Source of the DNA: Sphingobium lactosutens DS20
GTDB lineage: Bacteria; Pseudomonadota; Alphaproteobacteria; Sphingomonadales; Sphingomonadaceae
Reading direction: 5' to 3'
Assembly (NCBI RefSeq): GCF_000445105.1
Contig: NZ_ATDP01000082.1
Coordinates: forward strand, 62,001 to 126,000
DNA: 64,000 bases
Made by a program: the position numbers and the translations under genes. Positions 41,523 to 52,031 of this stretch are shown piece by piece (positions within the stretch are counted from its first letter, which is position 1; each line of letters starts with the position of its first letter). Below the pieces are notes generated by a model, which did no database searches, was not told the origin of the DNA, and was given only the letters and a program-made list of their open reading frames with translations.

Positions 41523-43564
41523 GGGGCGTCGGCCGCGTCGTTGCCATCTTCTGGCAGGGGAACAGAGGCGTTGGCGGCTTCGGTCGCGTTGGCGGCATTG
41601 GAGGCGTCGGCTGCCTCGGGCGGCGGAACCTCGCCCTTTCGGATCGCTTCCGCCATGCGAAAGGCCGCCATCTGCCTATTTTGCCGCTCGGCCGGCGTTC
41701 CGCCCCACCCTTTTTCCAGCGTGACCAGCTTTTCCATCGCCCGCTCAGGATCAAACAGATAGGATAGGGTATCGCTGGCGATCATGGGCGCGTCCTCATT
41801 GCGGATCAGGTGGCCGCCATGTTCGATGATGCACCCCACTGCATAACGCGGCTTGTCGAAGGGCGCGAAGCCCTGAAACAGGGCATGATCGCGCAGCTTG
41901 AAGGCGAGCGAGCTGTTGCCGCGCACCCCGCCGGCGCGTTCCGCCATGGTGATGCGACGCACCTGCGCCGTGCCGGTCTTGCCCGCGATCAGGACGTTCG
42001 GGATGTTCATGCGCGCCGCGCCACCGGTGCCGCCGCCATTGACGACGGCGCTCATCGCGTCACGTATGATGACCAGATGGTCCTCGCTCGCGCCGACCAG
42101 CGCAGGGTTCGGGCGGGGCGCACCGTAGAGGAAATTGGGCATCAATTGCCGCCCGGTAGCAAGGCGGGCCGCCATTACCGCCATTTGCAGCGGGTTGATC
42201 AGCATATATCCCTGACCGATGGTGGCGTTCACCGTGTCATAGACCTGCCATTTCTGATTATATTTCCGTTCTTTCCAGGCAGGGTCTGGCACCGTGCCGT
42301 AACTTTGGCTGGGGAAGGGCAGATCGAAGCGCTGACCCATGCCGACACGATGGGCCATGTTGGCGATGCGGTCCATCCCGATCCGCTGCGCCATCTGATA
42401 GAAGTAAATGTCGCAGCTCTGGGCGATTGCCCCGCGCATGTTGAGCGGGCCATGGCCGCGCCTTTTGTGGCAGTGGAACAGCGTGTTGCCGACCCGGATT
42501 GCGCCGCCGCAGCTGATCGTTTCCTGCGGCCCGACGCCCGCCTCCAGCAGCGCCAGCGCGACCATCGGCTTGACGGTGGAGCCGGGCGGATACAGCCCCT
42601 GCAACGTCTTGTTGCGCAATGGAACATGATCGTCCTGGGACAGCATGTTCCATTCCAGATGGCTGATCCCGTCGGAAAAACTGTTGGGATCGAAACTGGG
42701 CATGGACGCCATGGCCAACACGTCGCCATTCTGACAATCCAGCACGACGACGGCGCCGCTTTGCGTCGCCAGGCGCCGGCCGGCATATTCCTGCAAACCA
42801 GCGTCGATGGTAAGCTTGATCGAACGGCCAGGAGTGTCCGGCCGGGTGGTCAGTTCGCGCACGATCTTGCCGCGCGCCGTGACTTCGACACGCTTTGCGC
42901 CAGGCTTGCCGGTGAGATGCCGGTCGAATGCCTTTTCCAGTCCGTCCTTGCCGACCTTGAAGCCTGGCGTGATGAGCAGCGGGTCCTTGCGCTCCTTATA
43001 TTCCTCGGCCGTGGCGGCGCCGACATAGCCCAGCAGATGGCCGACCGTCGCTCCGGCCGGGTAATAGCGGGAGAATCCCTGGCTGGGCGCGACGCCGGGC
43101 AGGTCGGGCAGGCGCACGCTCACCGCAGCGAACTGATCATAGGTCAGCTTGTCGGCGACCTGCACCGGGCGGAAGCCAGCGGATTTTTCCAGTTCATCGC
43201 GGATGCGGTCGACTTCATCCGCCTCCAGGCTGAGCAGTTGCGCGAGGTGGCGGATCGTGCCGTCTGCATCGACCATCCGCTGGGGGATGAGGTCGACGCG
43301 AAAATCGGTGCGATTGTTCGCCAGCGGCTTGCCATGCCGGTCGAGAATCCAGCCGCGCCTGGGAGGTATCAAAGTGAGGTTGACGCGGTTGCTTTCGGAC
43401 AGGGCGGTATAATGTTCGTTTTCCGCTACGCTGATCCACGCCATCCGCCCGATCAGCATGGCGCCGATAGCGCCCTGCAATCCACCCACCACCATCGCGC
43501 GGCGGGTGAAGGTGAAGGTCTGGCTGGCTTCGGTGACGGGCTTTCGCTTGGACGGAAACTTCAT
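41519..43564 (-). CDS. mrdA: Penicillin-binding protein 2 (peptidoglycan transpeptidase)
   Basis: 681 residues from the ATG at 43564, which overlaps the mreD stop. One N-terminal helix (AMVVGGLQGAIGAMLIGRMAW) is followed by the pedestal (RGWILDRHGKPLANNRTDFRVDL) and transpeptidase domain: SxxK in PPGSTVKPM near residue 331, SCD in AQSCDIYFYQ, and KTGTAQV. The C-terminus carries a long Ala/Asn/Glu-rich tail (ADASNAANATEAANAS), which is unusual and probably disordered. Works with RodA in side-wall synthesis. Confidence 0.95.
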   Translation of the reverse strand: MKFPSKRKPVTEASQTFTFTRRAMVVGGLQGAIGAMLIGRMAWISVAENEHYTALSESNRVNLTLIPPRRGWILDRHGKPLANNRTDFRVDLIPQRMVDADGTIRHLAQLLSLEADEVDRIRDELEKSAGFRPVQVADKLTYDQFAAVSVRLPDLPGVAPSQGFSRYYPAGATVGHLLGYVGAATAEEYKERKDPLLITPGFKVGKDGLEKAFDRHLTGKPGAKRVEVTARGKIVRELTTRPDTPGRSIKLTIDAGLQEYAGRRLATQSGAVVVLDCQNGDVLAMASMPSFDPNSFSDGISHLEWNMLSQDDHVPLRNKTLQGLYPPGSTVKPMVALALLEAGVGPQETISCGGAIRVGNTLFHCHKRRGHGPLNMRGAIAQSCDIYFYQMAQRIGMDRIANMAHRVGMGQRFDLPFPSQSYGTVPDPAWKERKYNQKWQVYDTVNATIGQGYMLINPLQMAVMAARLATGRQLMPNFLYGAPRPNPALVGASEDHLVIIRDAMSAVVNGGGTGGAARMNIPNVLIAGKTGTAQVRRITMAERAGGVRGNSSLAFKLRDHALFQGFAPFDKPRYAVGCIIEHGGHLIRNEDAPMIASDTLSYLFDPERAMEKLVTLEKGWGGTPAERQNRQMAAFRMAEAIRKGEVPPPEAADASNAANATEAANASVPLPEDGNDAADAP

Positions 43565-44088
43565 GCCATGACGCGCCAGCGATCGATCCGCGCGCACTGC
43601 CGGACTATGAAGGGAAAAAGCAGCATCGACCAGAGCATTTGCGGCGCGACCAAAAGCAATTCTACGCGGCCCCCGCCCGTGATCCGGGCGAAGAACCATC
43701 CACCAATGAGGCAGAAGATAATGGCAAGACAGGCAATTAACCAGTCCTGCCGATAACTGCGCCATACCAGCCGATGCTCGAACGCATCGACGCCGATCAG
43801 GGTTACGGTCCACAGGAACATGGCCGATCCGATAGGCTGCCCGCTCATCAGGTCATCGAATAGGCCGAGCGGCAGGCCGATCCATGCCCGCCACAGTTCC
43901 GGACGCAACAGACGCCAGGCCAGCAGCAACAGCAGGCCAAAAGGCGGCAGGACGGGGGACTGAGCGATAAGGGGCAGCGCCGTCAGGGATGACCCCAGCA
44001 TGACCACGATCACCGGCGTTCCGGCAAGGCGAAAGCGGCCCGGGTGACGCCCAAGCCGCGGCACATGGTGGAGGTGCGGGTCGATCAC
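43561..44088 (-). CDS. mreD: Rod-shape determining protein MreD
   Basis: 175 residues with about five membrane helices (VIVVMLGSSLTALPLIAQ, FGLLLLLAWRLL, IACLAIIFCLIGGWFF and others). MreD is poorly conserved in sequence; the call rests on topology and its place between mreC and mrdA. It overlaps both neighbours by 4 bp. Confidence 0.9.
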   Translation of the reverse strand: MIDPHLHHVPRLGRHPGRFRLAGTPVIVVMLGSSLTALPLIAQSPVLPPFGLLLLLAWRLLRPELWRAWIGLPLGLFDDLMSGQPIGSAMFLWTVTLIGVDAFEHRLVWRSYRQDWLIACLAIIFCLIGGWFFARITGGGRVELLLVAPQMLWSMLLFPFIVRQCARIDRWRVMA

Positions 44089-44996
44089 GGCGCGCTCGCA
44101 TTGCCAGACGGCGTATCTCCCGCTGGCGCGACGGCCGGGTCCTGCCGCGTGACCACCTCTTCAAAGGCGCGTTCGACCACGACCGCGTCGATGCGCGAAG
44201 GGTTGGCCAGCGGGAAGCCCCAGGCGATTTCGCCCTGGACCCGGACAACGACAGCGACAGGAATATTGGGCTGGTAGATGCCGCCGATGCCGGACGTCAC
44301 CAGCAGGTCACCGGGCCTGAACGGGTTGCGACCAGCCGACAAGGCGCGGATTTCCAGCGACCCGTCGCCCGCACCGGTGGAAATGGCCGGCACGCTGTCA
44401 TTGGCGCGGCGAACGGGGACGATGTTCCCTGTGTCCGTCAGCAGCAATACTTCGGACGTGTTGGGTGTCGTGCTGTCGATCCGCCCCACCAGCCCTTCGG
44501 CCGCGCGCACGGGCATGCCGGGGCGGACGCCCTGCCAGCGTCCGGCGTTGAGGCGGGCGAAACGACGGGTGCTGCCGGAACTGGAGCTGATGAGCCGCGC
44601 CGTCAGCAGGTCGCTCTGATCCTCGTCCACCAGCTTCAGCAGCCGTTTCAACCGCGCATTTTCCTGCGCGATGGCGCGCGCTTCGATGATGCGGTTGCGA
44701 TTTGTCTCTACTTGGCGGCGCAACGCGACATTTTGCGAACCCGCACGCCAATAGGCGGCCAGCACCTCATCAACGGAGCTGATGCCGCTCACCATATTCT
44801 TCAGCCCGACCGATATCGGCCGCGTCGCTTCGGCCGTCACCGTGCGCAGGCCAGCAAAGCCGGTCGGATCGAATATCGCGATCACGACCAGCAGCAGGCC
44901 CGCTACAGCGCCGACGACCGCGACGACATAGCTTGCAAACAGGCTATATTGCGCCTTCCGGTTGATGCCGGGGCGGCGGCTGGGTGGCCGCGCCAT
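44085..44996 (-). CDS. mreC: Rod-shape determining protein MreC
   Basis: 303 residues: one membrane helix (FASYVVAVVGAVAGLLLVVIAI), a coiled coil (ALRRQVETNRNRIIEARAIAQENARLKRLLKL), then the MreC beta domain (ARLNAGRWQGVRPGMPVRAAEGLVGRI, DLLVTSGIGGIYQPNIPVAVV). It is a periplasmic scaffold linking MreB to PBP2-RodA. Confidence 0.95.
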   Translation of the reverse strand: MARPPSRRPGINRKAQYSLFASYVVAVVGAVAGLLLVVIAIFDPTGFAGLRTVTAEATRPISVGLKNMVSGISSVDEVLAAYWRAGSQNVALRRQVETNRNRIIEARAIAQENARLKRLLKLVDEDQSDLLTARLISSSSGSTRRFARLNAGRWQGVRPGMPVRAAEGLVGRIDSTTPNTSEVLLLTDTGNIVPVRRANDSVPAISTGAGDGSLEIRALSAGRNPFRPGDLLVTSGIGGIYQPNIPVAVVVRVQGEIAWGFPLANPSRIDAVVVERAFEEVVTRQDPAVAPAGDTPSGNASAP

Positions 44997-45012
44997 GTGC
45001 GGTCCCCCTCAA

Positions 45013-46062
<1,050 letters not shown>

Positions 46063-46217
46063 TTATCCTGTTTCGCCCGCCGTCCCCGTGAGGCAAAAGG
46101 GGCCGGTCGGATTACGGTTCGCTTGGCCACTTGCCCGGCGTCCTTGCGCCTTGCGGTGCAAAAAAACTTTGAGTTCGCGGCTCGCGGAGAGCGCTCGCTT
46201 GGGCTAGTCACTAATCA

Positions 46218-48002
46218 ATGTCAATACGCCGTCTGCCCGAACATCTGGTCAATCGTATCGCTGCCGGTGAAGTGGTCGAAAGACCCGCCAGCGCGCTGAA
46301 GGAAATCGTCGAAAATGCGCTGGATGCAGGCGCGCGCCGCATTGCGGTGCGGCTGGCCAATGGCGGATTGGACCGGATCGAAGTGACCGACGATGGCTGC
46401 GGCATGGATTCGGCCGAAATGGCGCTGGCGCTCGAGCGCCACGCGACATCGAAGCTGCCCGACGATGCGATCGAGAATGTGGCGACGCTTGGTTTTCGGG
46501 GCGAAGCGCTGCCATCCATCGCCAGCGTGGCGCGGCTGTCGATCGACAGCCGCCGACGCGGCGCGGATGGATGGAATCGGACGGTCGATAACGGGCAACT
46601 GGTGGCGGAAGGCCCGACCGCACTGCCGCCCGGCACGCGCATCGCCGTCGAGCAGCTTTTCGCCAAGGTGCCGGCGCGCCGGAAATTCCTGCGTTCACCC
46701 AAGGCCGAATATGCCGCGTGCCTCGATTGCATCCGGCGGTTGGCCATGGCGCATCCGGCCGTCGCCTTTTCCGTCGAGCATGACGGCCGCCGGGTACTGG
46801 GTGTTCAGGAGGGCGAGGCGCGCGAAGACAGGGTCGCCGCGCTGACCGATCGTCAACTGGCTGACAATCATGTCATCGTCAGCCTGGAGCGGGAGGGCGT
46901 TCGCCTGTCCGGCGTGGCGTCCCTGCCCACCTACAATCGTGGGGTGGGCGATCATCAATATCTGTTCGTCAACGGCCGACCGGTGAAGGACAGGCTGTTG
47001 ATCGGGGCGCTGCGGGGCGCCTATGCCGACATGCTGGCGCGCGACCGGCATCCGGTGGTCGCCCTGTTCCTGGATGTCCCGGCGCAGGAGGTGGACGTCA
47101 ATGTCCATCCGGCCAAGACCGAAGTGCGTTTTCGCGATCCGGCGTTGATCCGCGGTATGATCGTGTCCGGCTTGCGGCGCGCGCTGGATGCCGAGGGGTT
47201 TCGCGCGGTGCAGCATGCCGATCCGGCAGGACTTTCGGCCTGGCGGCCTGAGCCGGTATCGCCGACACCGATCGGCGCAATGCCGATCTTCGAGGCAGCC
47301 GGGCAGCCCGTCAGCTACAATCCGTTGTTCCAGACGGTCGCCGATCGCCGCGCGGCTTTTCAGGCGCCGTTGCCTCAGGCCCGCGCGGAACCGGCCGCCG
47401 CGCCTGCGCCGGAAGGCGCGAGTTTTCCCTTGGGCGTGGCGCGGGGTCAGGTGGCGCGGACCTATATCGTGGCCGAGGCGGAGGATGGGCTTGTCATCGT
47501 CGATCAGCATGCTGCGCATGAACGGCTGACGCTGGAGCGGATGCGGCGCGCCATGGAGGGGCAGGGCGTCGCCGCCCAGGCGTTGTTGCTGCCCGAAGTC
47601 GTGGAACTGGACGAACCTGCCTGCGACCGGCTGGAGGCGCGCGCCGGCGAGTTGCGCGAGTTCGGGCTGGAACTGGAGCGCTTTGGCCCGTCAGCGATGC
47701 TGGTGCGCGCAGCGCCCGCGATGCTCGGACAATCGGACGTGCATGGGCTGGTGACGGATCTCGCCGACGATCTGGTGGCCTATGACAGCGCCTTGTCGCT
47801 GAAAGAACGGCTGGATCTGGTCGCCGCGACGATGGCCTGCCACGGGTCTGTGCGCGCCGGCAGGATGCTGAGCGTCGCGGAAATGAACGCTCTGCTGCGC
47901 GAGATGGAAGTGACGCCCCGATCCGGTCAGTGCAATCATGGCCGCCCGACCTGGGTGAAGCTGGGCCATGGCGACATCGAAAAACTGTTCGGGCGAAAAT
48001 AG
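46218..48002 (+). CDS. mutL: DNA mismatch repair protein MutL (endonuclease type)
   Basis: 594 residues. GHKL ATPase motifs: EIVENALDAGA, DDGCGM, GFRGEALPSIASV, GTRIAVEQLFAKVPARRKF. A variable linker (~340-395) is followed by the dimerisation domain with DQHAAHERLTLE. That fits the DQHA(X)2E(X)4E metal motif of nicking MutL proteins, as expected in bacteria lacking MutH. It couples MutS recognition to strand incision. Confidence 0.96.
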   Translation: MSIRRLPEHLVNRIAAGEVVERPASALKEIVENALDAGARRIAVRLANGGLDRIEVTDDGCGMDSAEMALALERHATSKLPDDAIENVATLGFRGEALPSIASVARLSIDSRRRGADGWNRTVDNGQLVAEGPTALPPGTRIAVEQLFAKVPARRKFLRSPKAEYAACLDCIRRLAMAHPAVAFSVEHDGRRVLGVQEGEAREDRVAALTDRQLADNHVIVSLEREGVRLSGVASLPTYNRGVGDHQYLFVNGRPVKDRLLIGALRGAYADMLARDRHPVVALFLDVPAQEVDVNVHPAKTEVRFRDPALIRGMIVSGLRRALDAEGFRAVQHADPAGLSAWRPEPVSPTPIGAMPIFEAAGQPVSYNPLFQTVADRRAAFQAPLPQARAEPAAAPAPEGASFPLGVARGQVARTYIVAEAEDGLVIVDQHAAHERLTLERMRRAMEGQGVAAQALLLPEVVELDEPACDRLEARAGELREFGLELERFGPSAMLVRAAPAMLGQSDVHGLVTDLADDLVAYDSALSLKERLDLVAATMACHGSVRAGRMLSVAEMNALLREMEVTPRSGQCNHGRPTWVKLGHGDIEKLFGRK

Positions 48003-48010
48003 CAGCGGGT

Positions 48011-48478
48011 TCAGGCCGGGCGGGTGCGCCACATGGCGATGGGGATCATTGTCATCACCGGTTCGTCATGTTGGTTGAAGATCGTCACCTTGTTGCGGAC
48101 GATGCCCATTTCCGGACGTGTGAGCGATGCCTTCTTGTCGATTACTTCCGTGTGGCCGCGCAGCGTGTCGCCGGGGCGCACGGGACGCAGCCAGCGCAAT
48201 TCATCAACGCCCATGGCGCCAAGGCTGGCCGCCTGCCGTTCAGGGTTTGCCTGCATGTGGGCGACGAACATCTTCATGAACAGGGCGGTCGTGTGCCAGC
48301 CGCTGGCGGACAGGGTGCCGAAATGGGTCTGCGCCGCCGCCTCGTCGGACAGGTGAAAAGGCTGCGGGTCGTATTCCGACGCGAACGCGATCACCTCCTC
48401 ACGGGAAATGGTGAGCGGGCCAAATTCGAAACTGTCGCCAATTTCCAGGTCTTCGAAATAATGCGGGTCCTGCGCCAT
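48011..48478 (-). CDS. MaoC-like hot-dog dehydratase
   Basis: 155 residues from the ATG at 48478, with AGGAG upstream. The hydratase-2 pattern FASEYDPQPFHLSDEAA holds the Asp-His pair, followed by ASGWHTTALFMKMF and LRWLRPVRPGDTLRGHTEVIDKKAS. It probably hydrates or dehydrates an enoyl-CoA. Substrate unknown. It is convergent with mutL. Confidence 0.85.
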   Translation of the reverse strand: MAQDPHYFEDLEIGDSFEFGPLTISREEVIAFASEYDPQPFHLSDEAAAQTHFGTLSASGWHTTALFMKMFVAHMQANPERQAASLGAMGVDELRWLRPVRPGDTLRGHTEVIDKKASLTRPEMGIVRNKVTIFNQHDEPVMTMIPIAMWRTRPA

Positions 48479-48531
48479 CGTCCGTCTCCTTGTCGGCAAT
48501 GGCGTAGGAGGAGTTTCCGTTTACGTCAATG

Positions 48532-50085
48532 TCAGGCTATCGTCAGCGATGCCTGTCCGTGCGGCACCGTGATGCTGGCGCGCGTGGCAATATCGCCATC
48601 CGGCGTGGACACGCGATCCATAACGCGAAACTGCGTGGTCCAGGCGTCGGGCGTCACGTCGCAAATCAGATAGCCGCGCTGGTCATTGATGAATTTGAGC
48701 TGCGCATTATCGCGCAGCAACATGTCGCTGCCAGCGCGCAGGTCCGACCCGTCGCCGCCCGACGAAATGGATGTCGACACAAACTCCACCGCCACCGGCT
48801 TGTCGCCGCTTTCCAGCAGACCGGCATAATTTTGATGCTCGTCCCCGGTCAGCACCACGACATTGTCGAGACCGCGCATCTTCGCCAGCAGCCGGTCGCG
48901 TGGCACGCGATAGGCCGCCCATGTGTCCATATTGTAGATGGCTTCCTTTTCGTCGGCATAGCGCCGGCGATCGAGCGACATCATCATCACCTGCTGCGCC
49001 AGGCAGTTCCATCGCGTCTTGCCGCGGGTCAGGTTGCGAGTCAGCCAGCCTTCTTCCTCAGGCGACAGCACTTGCGCCTTGCCGTCGTCCATGGCCGCGC
49101 AAAAGGGCTTGAAGCCATCGCCGCAGGGCTGGTCGCTGCGGAAAGAGCGGGTATCCAGAAAGTCGATGGAGAGCAGGTCGCCTGCGCGCGCTTCCCGATA
49201 TATGTCGGTGATGATGCCGTTGTGGGGCAGCATCGCGGCGCGGACGGGCATATATTCATACCAGGCTTGCAGCCCGGCCTGCCGGCGCAAACGGAATATC
49301 TCGGCGGGCGACTGATCACGCCCGTCAATGTCACCGACCCAGTTATTCTGGACTTCATGATCGTCGAAGGTCGGAAACCAGCTGTGCATGGCGCGCGCGG
49401 ACTGGAGGTCATAGTCGCTCAGATATTGGGCATAGCGCAACCGATAGTCAGCCAGGTCGAAACAATCCTGGCCGATATGATGGCGGACCTGATCGACGGG
49501 CAGGCCATCCTTGTCATAATCCGGTCCGCGCTGCTTATATTCGTAGATGAAGTCGCCATAATGATAGACGAAGGCGAGGTCATCCTCCTTGGCCAGATGG
49601 CGGAAGGCGGTGAAATAGCCGTCCTCGTAATTCTGGCATCCAGCGACGCCGAATTTGAGGCGGGCGGGGCTGGCGGACGTTAGCGGCAATGTCCGCGCGC
49701 GGCCGCGCATCGACCGGTCGCCCCCCAGCGTGAAGCGATACCAATAGGGCCGATCGGGCTGGAGCCCTGTGACTTCGACATGGACGCTGTGGCCAAGTTC
49801 CGGTCGCGCGATCGCCTCACCCTTGGCGATGATGGTTTTGAACCGGTCATCGCCCGCGACTTCCCATGATACCGGCAACGCCACCATCGGCATGCCGCCA
49901 TGCGCTTCGAATGGCTCGGGCGCGAGCTTTGTCCAGATGACGAAGCCGTCGGGCGCTGGATCGCCGGACGTGACGCCCAGCGCGAAGGGATAGCCGGCAA
50001 ACCAGCTTTGCGCACGGACGATGGCCGGCGCGCCGATCAGCGGCGTCGAAGAAGCGATGGTGAGAAGCTGGCGGCGCGTGAACAT
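48532..50085 (-). CDS. phoD: PhoD-type alkaline phosphatase/phosphodiesterase
   Basis: 517 residues from MFTRRQL at 50085, which has AAGGACC upstream. The twin-arginine signal TRRQLLTIASSTPLIGAP indicates Tat export. The PhoD N-terminal domain (FALGVTSGDPAPDGFVIWTKL) and metallophosphatase core follow: GVAGCQNYEDGYFTAF, HYGDFIYEYK, TFDDHEVQNNW and LTGDEHQNY. It releases phosphate from mono- and diesters outside the cytoplasm. It lies directly behind the NPP lipoprotein gene (10 bp), so the two form an operon. Confidence 0.93.
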   Translation of the reverse strand: MFTRRQLLTIASSTPLIGAPAIVRAQSWFAGYPFALGVTSGDPAPDGFVIWTKLAPEPFEAHGGMPMVALPVSWEVAGDDRFKTIIAKGEAIARPELGHSVHVEVTGLQPDRPYWYRFTLGGDRSMRGRARTLPLTSASPARLKFGVAGCQNYEDGYFTAFRHLAKEDDLAFVYHYGDFIYEYKQRGPDYDKDGLPVDQVRHHIGQDCFDLADYRLRYAQYLSDYDLQSARAMHSWFPTFDDHEVQNNWVGDIDGRDQSPAEIFRLRRQAGLQAWYEYMPVRAAMLPHNGIITDIYREARAGDLLSIDFLDTRSFRSDQPCGDGFKPFCAAMDDGKAQVLSPEEEGWLTRNLTRGKTRWNCLAQQVMMMSLDRRRYADEKEAIYNMDTWAAYRVPRDRLLAKMRGLDNVVVLTGDEHQNYAGLLESGDKPVAVEFVSTSISSGGDGSDLRAGSDMLLRDNAQLKFINDQRGYLICDVTPDAWTTQFRVMDRVSTPDGDIATRASITVPHGQASLTIA

Positions 50086-50095
50086 GATCGGTCCT

Positions 50096-51361
50096 TTATG
50101 GCGCGACGATGCTGGAAAGGGCGGCGGGGTCGCCATCGGACGGACGGGGCGCAATCCCGATCAGCCGCGCGAGCAGCGGATAGACATCCACATTGGTGAA
50201 GGCAGGAGCGGGAGTCGCCCCCTTCACAAAGGCCGGGCCGTTGGCGATGAACAGCGCCTGCATTTCGGGCGCCTGATTGTCCCAGCCATGGCTGCCACCC
50301 GATCTGGGCTTTGTGGGCATCGTCGCCTGCACTTCCCAGCCGGTTTGCCCAAGACAGAAATAGGGGGGGATACGCCGATGGGTGCCGTAATGGAAGCGAG
50401 GCGGAATCTCGCTCTTGCGCCAGCATTGCATATGGGGGTGGGGCTTTAATAGCGCGGCCTCAAGGGCCTTTTCATGGCCGGGCAGGGCAGCCAGGGTCGC
50501 GTACGGCCCGCTTTCGACAACCCGATAATCCGCAGGGTTGGCGACCCTGTCGAGCGCCACCACGCGGTCGCTGGAGTTGGCCGCCATGCCGTGATCCGCC
50601 ACGATGACGAGGTTCGCCGGCTGGCCCATCGCCTTCAGGCCGTCGAGCAGATCGCCGATGCGCGCGTCTACCTCCGCCAGCGCGCTGGTCGTTTCAGGCG
50701 CATCGGGGCCGTAGATATGCCCGGCCGTATCGACGGTGTCGAAATAGAGCGTCACGAATTTGGGACGGATATCGGCGGGACGGCGGAGCACGTCGAGCAC
50801 CATGTTGACCCGTTGCGTCCCGTCGATCGCCTGATTGAACTGCGCCCAGTCGCTGGGGCGCGTGCCCCCGGTGATGGCATAGGGCCAGGCCTGTTCCTTT
50901 GTGCCGCCCCAGGGCACGTTGGAACCAGGCCAGAACATCGTGGCCGTGCGCACGCCAGCTTTTTCCGCCGTCACCCAGATCGGTTCGGCCTCGTTCCACC
51001 AATAGGGGTCATCGCTCGCCATGGTGAACTTGTCGTCAGGGCGGCTGGCATCCTCCATGCTGTTGGCGACGATGCCGTTGCGATCGGGCCGGTCCCCCGT
51101 CACGATCGCCCAATGATTGGGGAAGGTCTTTGTCGGGAAAGAGGGGCGCATGGACGCCTGGACGCCGTCAGCGGCGAGCGCGGCAAGATGCGGCGTGACC
51201 CCCCGCGCAAGATAGTCGGACCGGAAGCCGTCGATCGACACCAATATGGTGACGGGTGCGCGCTGTTCCGCTGTCGCCACAGTAGCGCCAGGCTGCGAGG
51301 GGACCGTGGCGCAGGCGCCGAGGCAAAGGAGGGCAGGAGCAAGGAAGGACAGACGAAACAT
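50096..51361 (-). CDS. NPP-type phosphodiesterase lipoprotein (alkaline phosphatase superfamily)
   Basis: 421 residues with lipobox LGAC (Cys ~17). Type I phosphodiesterase/nucleotide pyrophosphatase fold: metal site VSIDGFRSDYL, nucleophile Thr in RPSFPTKTFPNHWAIVTG, and further ligands in DTAGHIYGPDAPET and VIVADHGMA. It is probably anchored in the outer membrane or periplasm and cleaves nucleotide or phosphodiester bonds, feeding PhoD and phosphate uptake. It is the first gene of the pair. Confidence 0.92.
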   Translation of the reverse strand: MFRLSFLAPALLCLGACATVPSQPGATVATAEQRAPVTILVSIDGFRSDYLARGVTPHLAALAADGVQASMRPSFPTKTFPNHWAIVTGDRPDRNGIVANSMEDASRPDDKFTMASDDPYWWNEAEPIWVTAEKAGVRTATMFWPGSNVPWGGTKEQAWPYAITGGTRPSDWAQFNQAIDGTQRVNMVLDVLRRPADIRPKFVTLYFDTVDTAGHIYGPDAPETTSALAEVDARIGDLLDGLKAMGQPANLVIVADHGMAANSSDRVVALDRVANPADYRVVESGPYATLAALPGHEKALEAALLKPHPHMQCWRKSEIPPRFHYGTHRRIPPYFCLGQTGWEVQATMPTKPRSGGSHGWDNQAPEMQALFIANGPAFVKGATPAPAFTNVDVYPLLARLIGIAPRPSDGDPAALSSIVAP

Positions 51362-51443
51362 GGCGACTCTATTTTTATCAAGAGATATGCGCCGCGCTTA
51401 GCAGCAAGGATGTGATGGTAAAGTGACCGATTGTCCCAGCCTG

Positions 51444-51938
51444 TCAGATCAGATGATCGCGAAGGGCGAGCCATTGGTTCCGCTTCGCTTCCCGCGAGAG
51501 GCTGGCATAGGCGCCCGAGGTCGAGGGAAGGTCAAGCAGCGCGACGCCGGGGCGATCCGCCAATTGCCTGCGGCCATGCAGGGCGGCTGTCTTCCCATTG
51601 AAAGCGATGGCGCGAAGATCGGGAAGGCGGTCCACGAAATCGACCAGATTGCGCAGATCAGCCTGGCGGATGCTGCTGTCGAGACTGCCGTCCCGCTGGG
51701 CGCTTTCCATCACATCCCACAGGCCGACGCCATGCGCGCGGAGCCGTTTGAGGCGCATGGCATAGGGCTGTGCCCGCAAATTTTCGCCGACAACGTCGCC
51801 GATCAGCTGCCAGAAGGCATTACCGCGATGGGCATAATATTCGCCCTGCCGGATCGACGCATCGCCCGGCAGGCTGCCCAGGACCAGCACGCGGGTTGCG
51901 GCATCGACGCTGGGCGGGAAGGCGAATTTCAGCGGCAT
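51444..51938 (-). CDS. Uracil-DNA-glycosylase superfamily protein, hypoxanthine-DNA glycosylase type
   Basis: 164 residues. The N-terminus VLVLGSLPGDASIRQGEYYAHRGNAFWQLIGDV matches the family that removes hypoxanthine (deaminated adenine) from DNA; the C-terminal LPSTSGAYASLSREAKRNQW has the second strand-binding motif. It acts in base excision repair. A palindromic repeat follows downstream. Confidence 0.87.
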   Translation of the reverse strand: MPLKFAFPPSVDAATRVLVLGSLPGDASIRQGEYYAHRGNAFWQLIGDVVGENLRAQPYAMRLKRLRAHGVGLWDVMESAQRDGSLDSSIRQADLRNLVDFVDRLPDLRAIAFNGKTAALHGRRQLADRPGVALLDLPSTSGAYASLSREAKRNQWLALRDHLI

Positions 51939-51947
51939 CTTCTAGCT

Positions 51948-52023
51948 CGTCACCCCAGCGGAAGCTGGGGTCTCAGGCGGTGACGCGTAGCCGCCTGAGA
52001 TGCCAGCCTGCGCTGGCATGACG
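51948..52023. repeat. Composite palindromic intergenic element
   Basis: Three nested inverted repeats: CCCCAGC-GGAA-GCTGGGG, GCCAGC-CTGC-GCTGGC, and a central TCTCAGGCGG/CCGCCTGAGA. All are framed by CGTCA and TGACG. The same architecture with different arms is found at 61865-61950. Such cruciform elements are scattered between genes in sphingomonads; here it lies between two minus-strand genes. Confidence 0.82.
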
Positions 52024-52031
52024 GGAAATGT

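Noticed and set aside
41810..43756. 648-codon plus-strand frame opposite mrdA
   Set aside because: Antisense shadow of the PBP2 gene; His/Arg/Asp-rich without domain features.
51400..51450. Pho-box upstream of the NPP/PhoD operon
   Set aside because: TGTCC and TGTCA units are 10 bp apart rather than 11 and only one pair is present; too weak to call.
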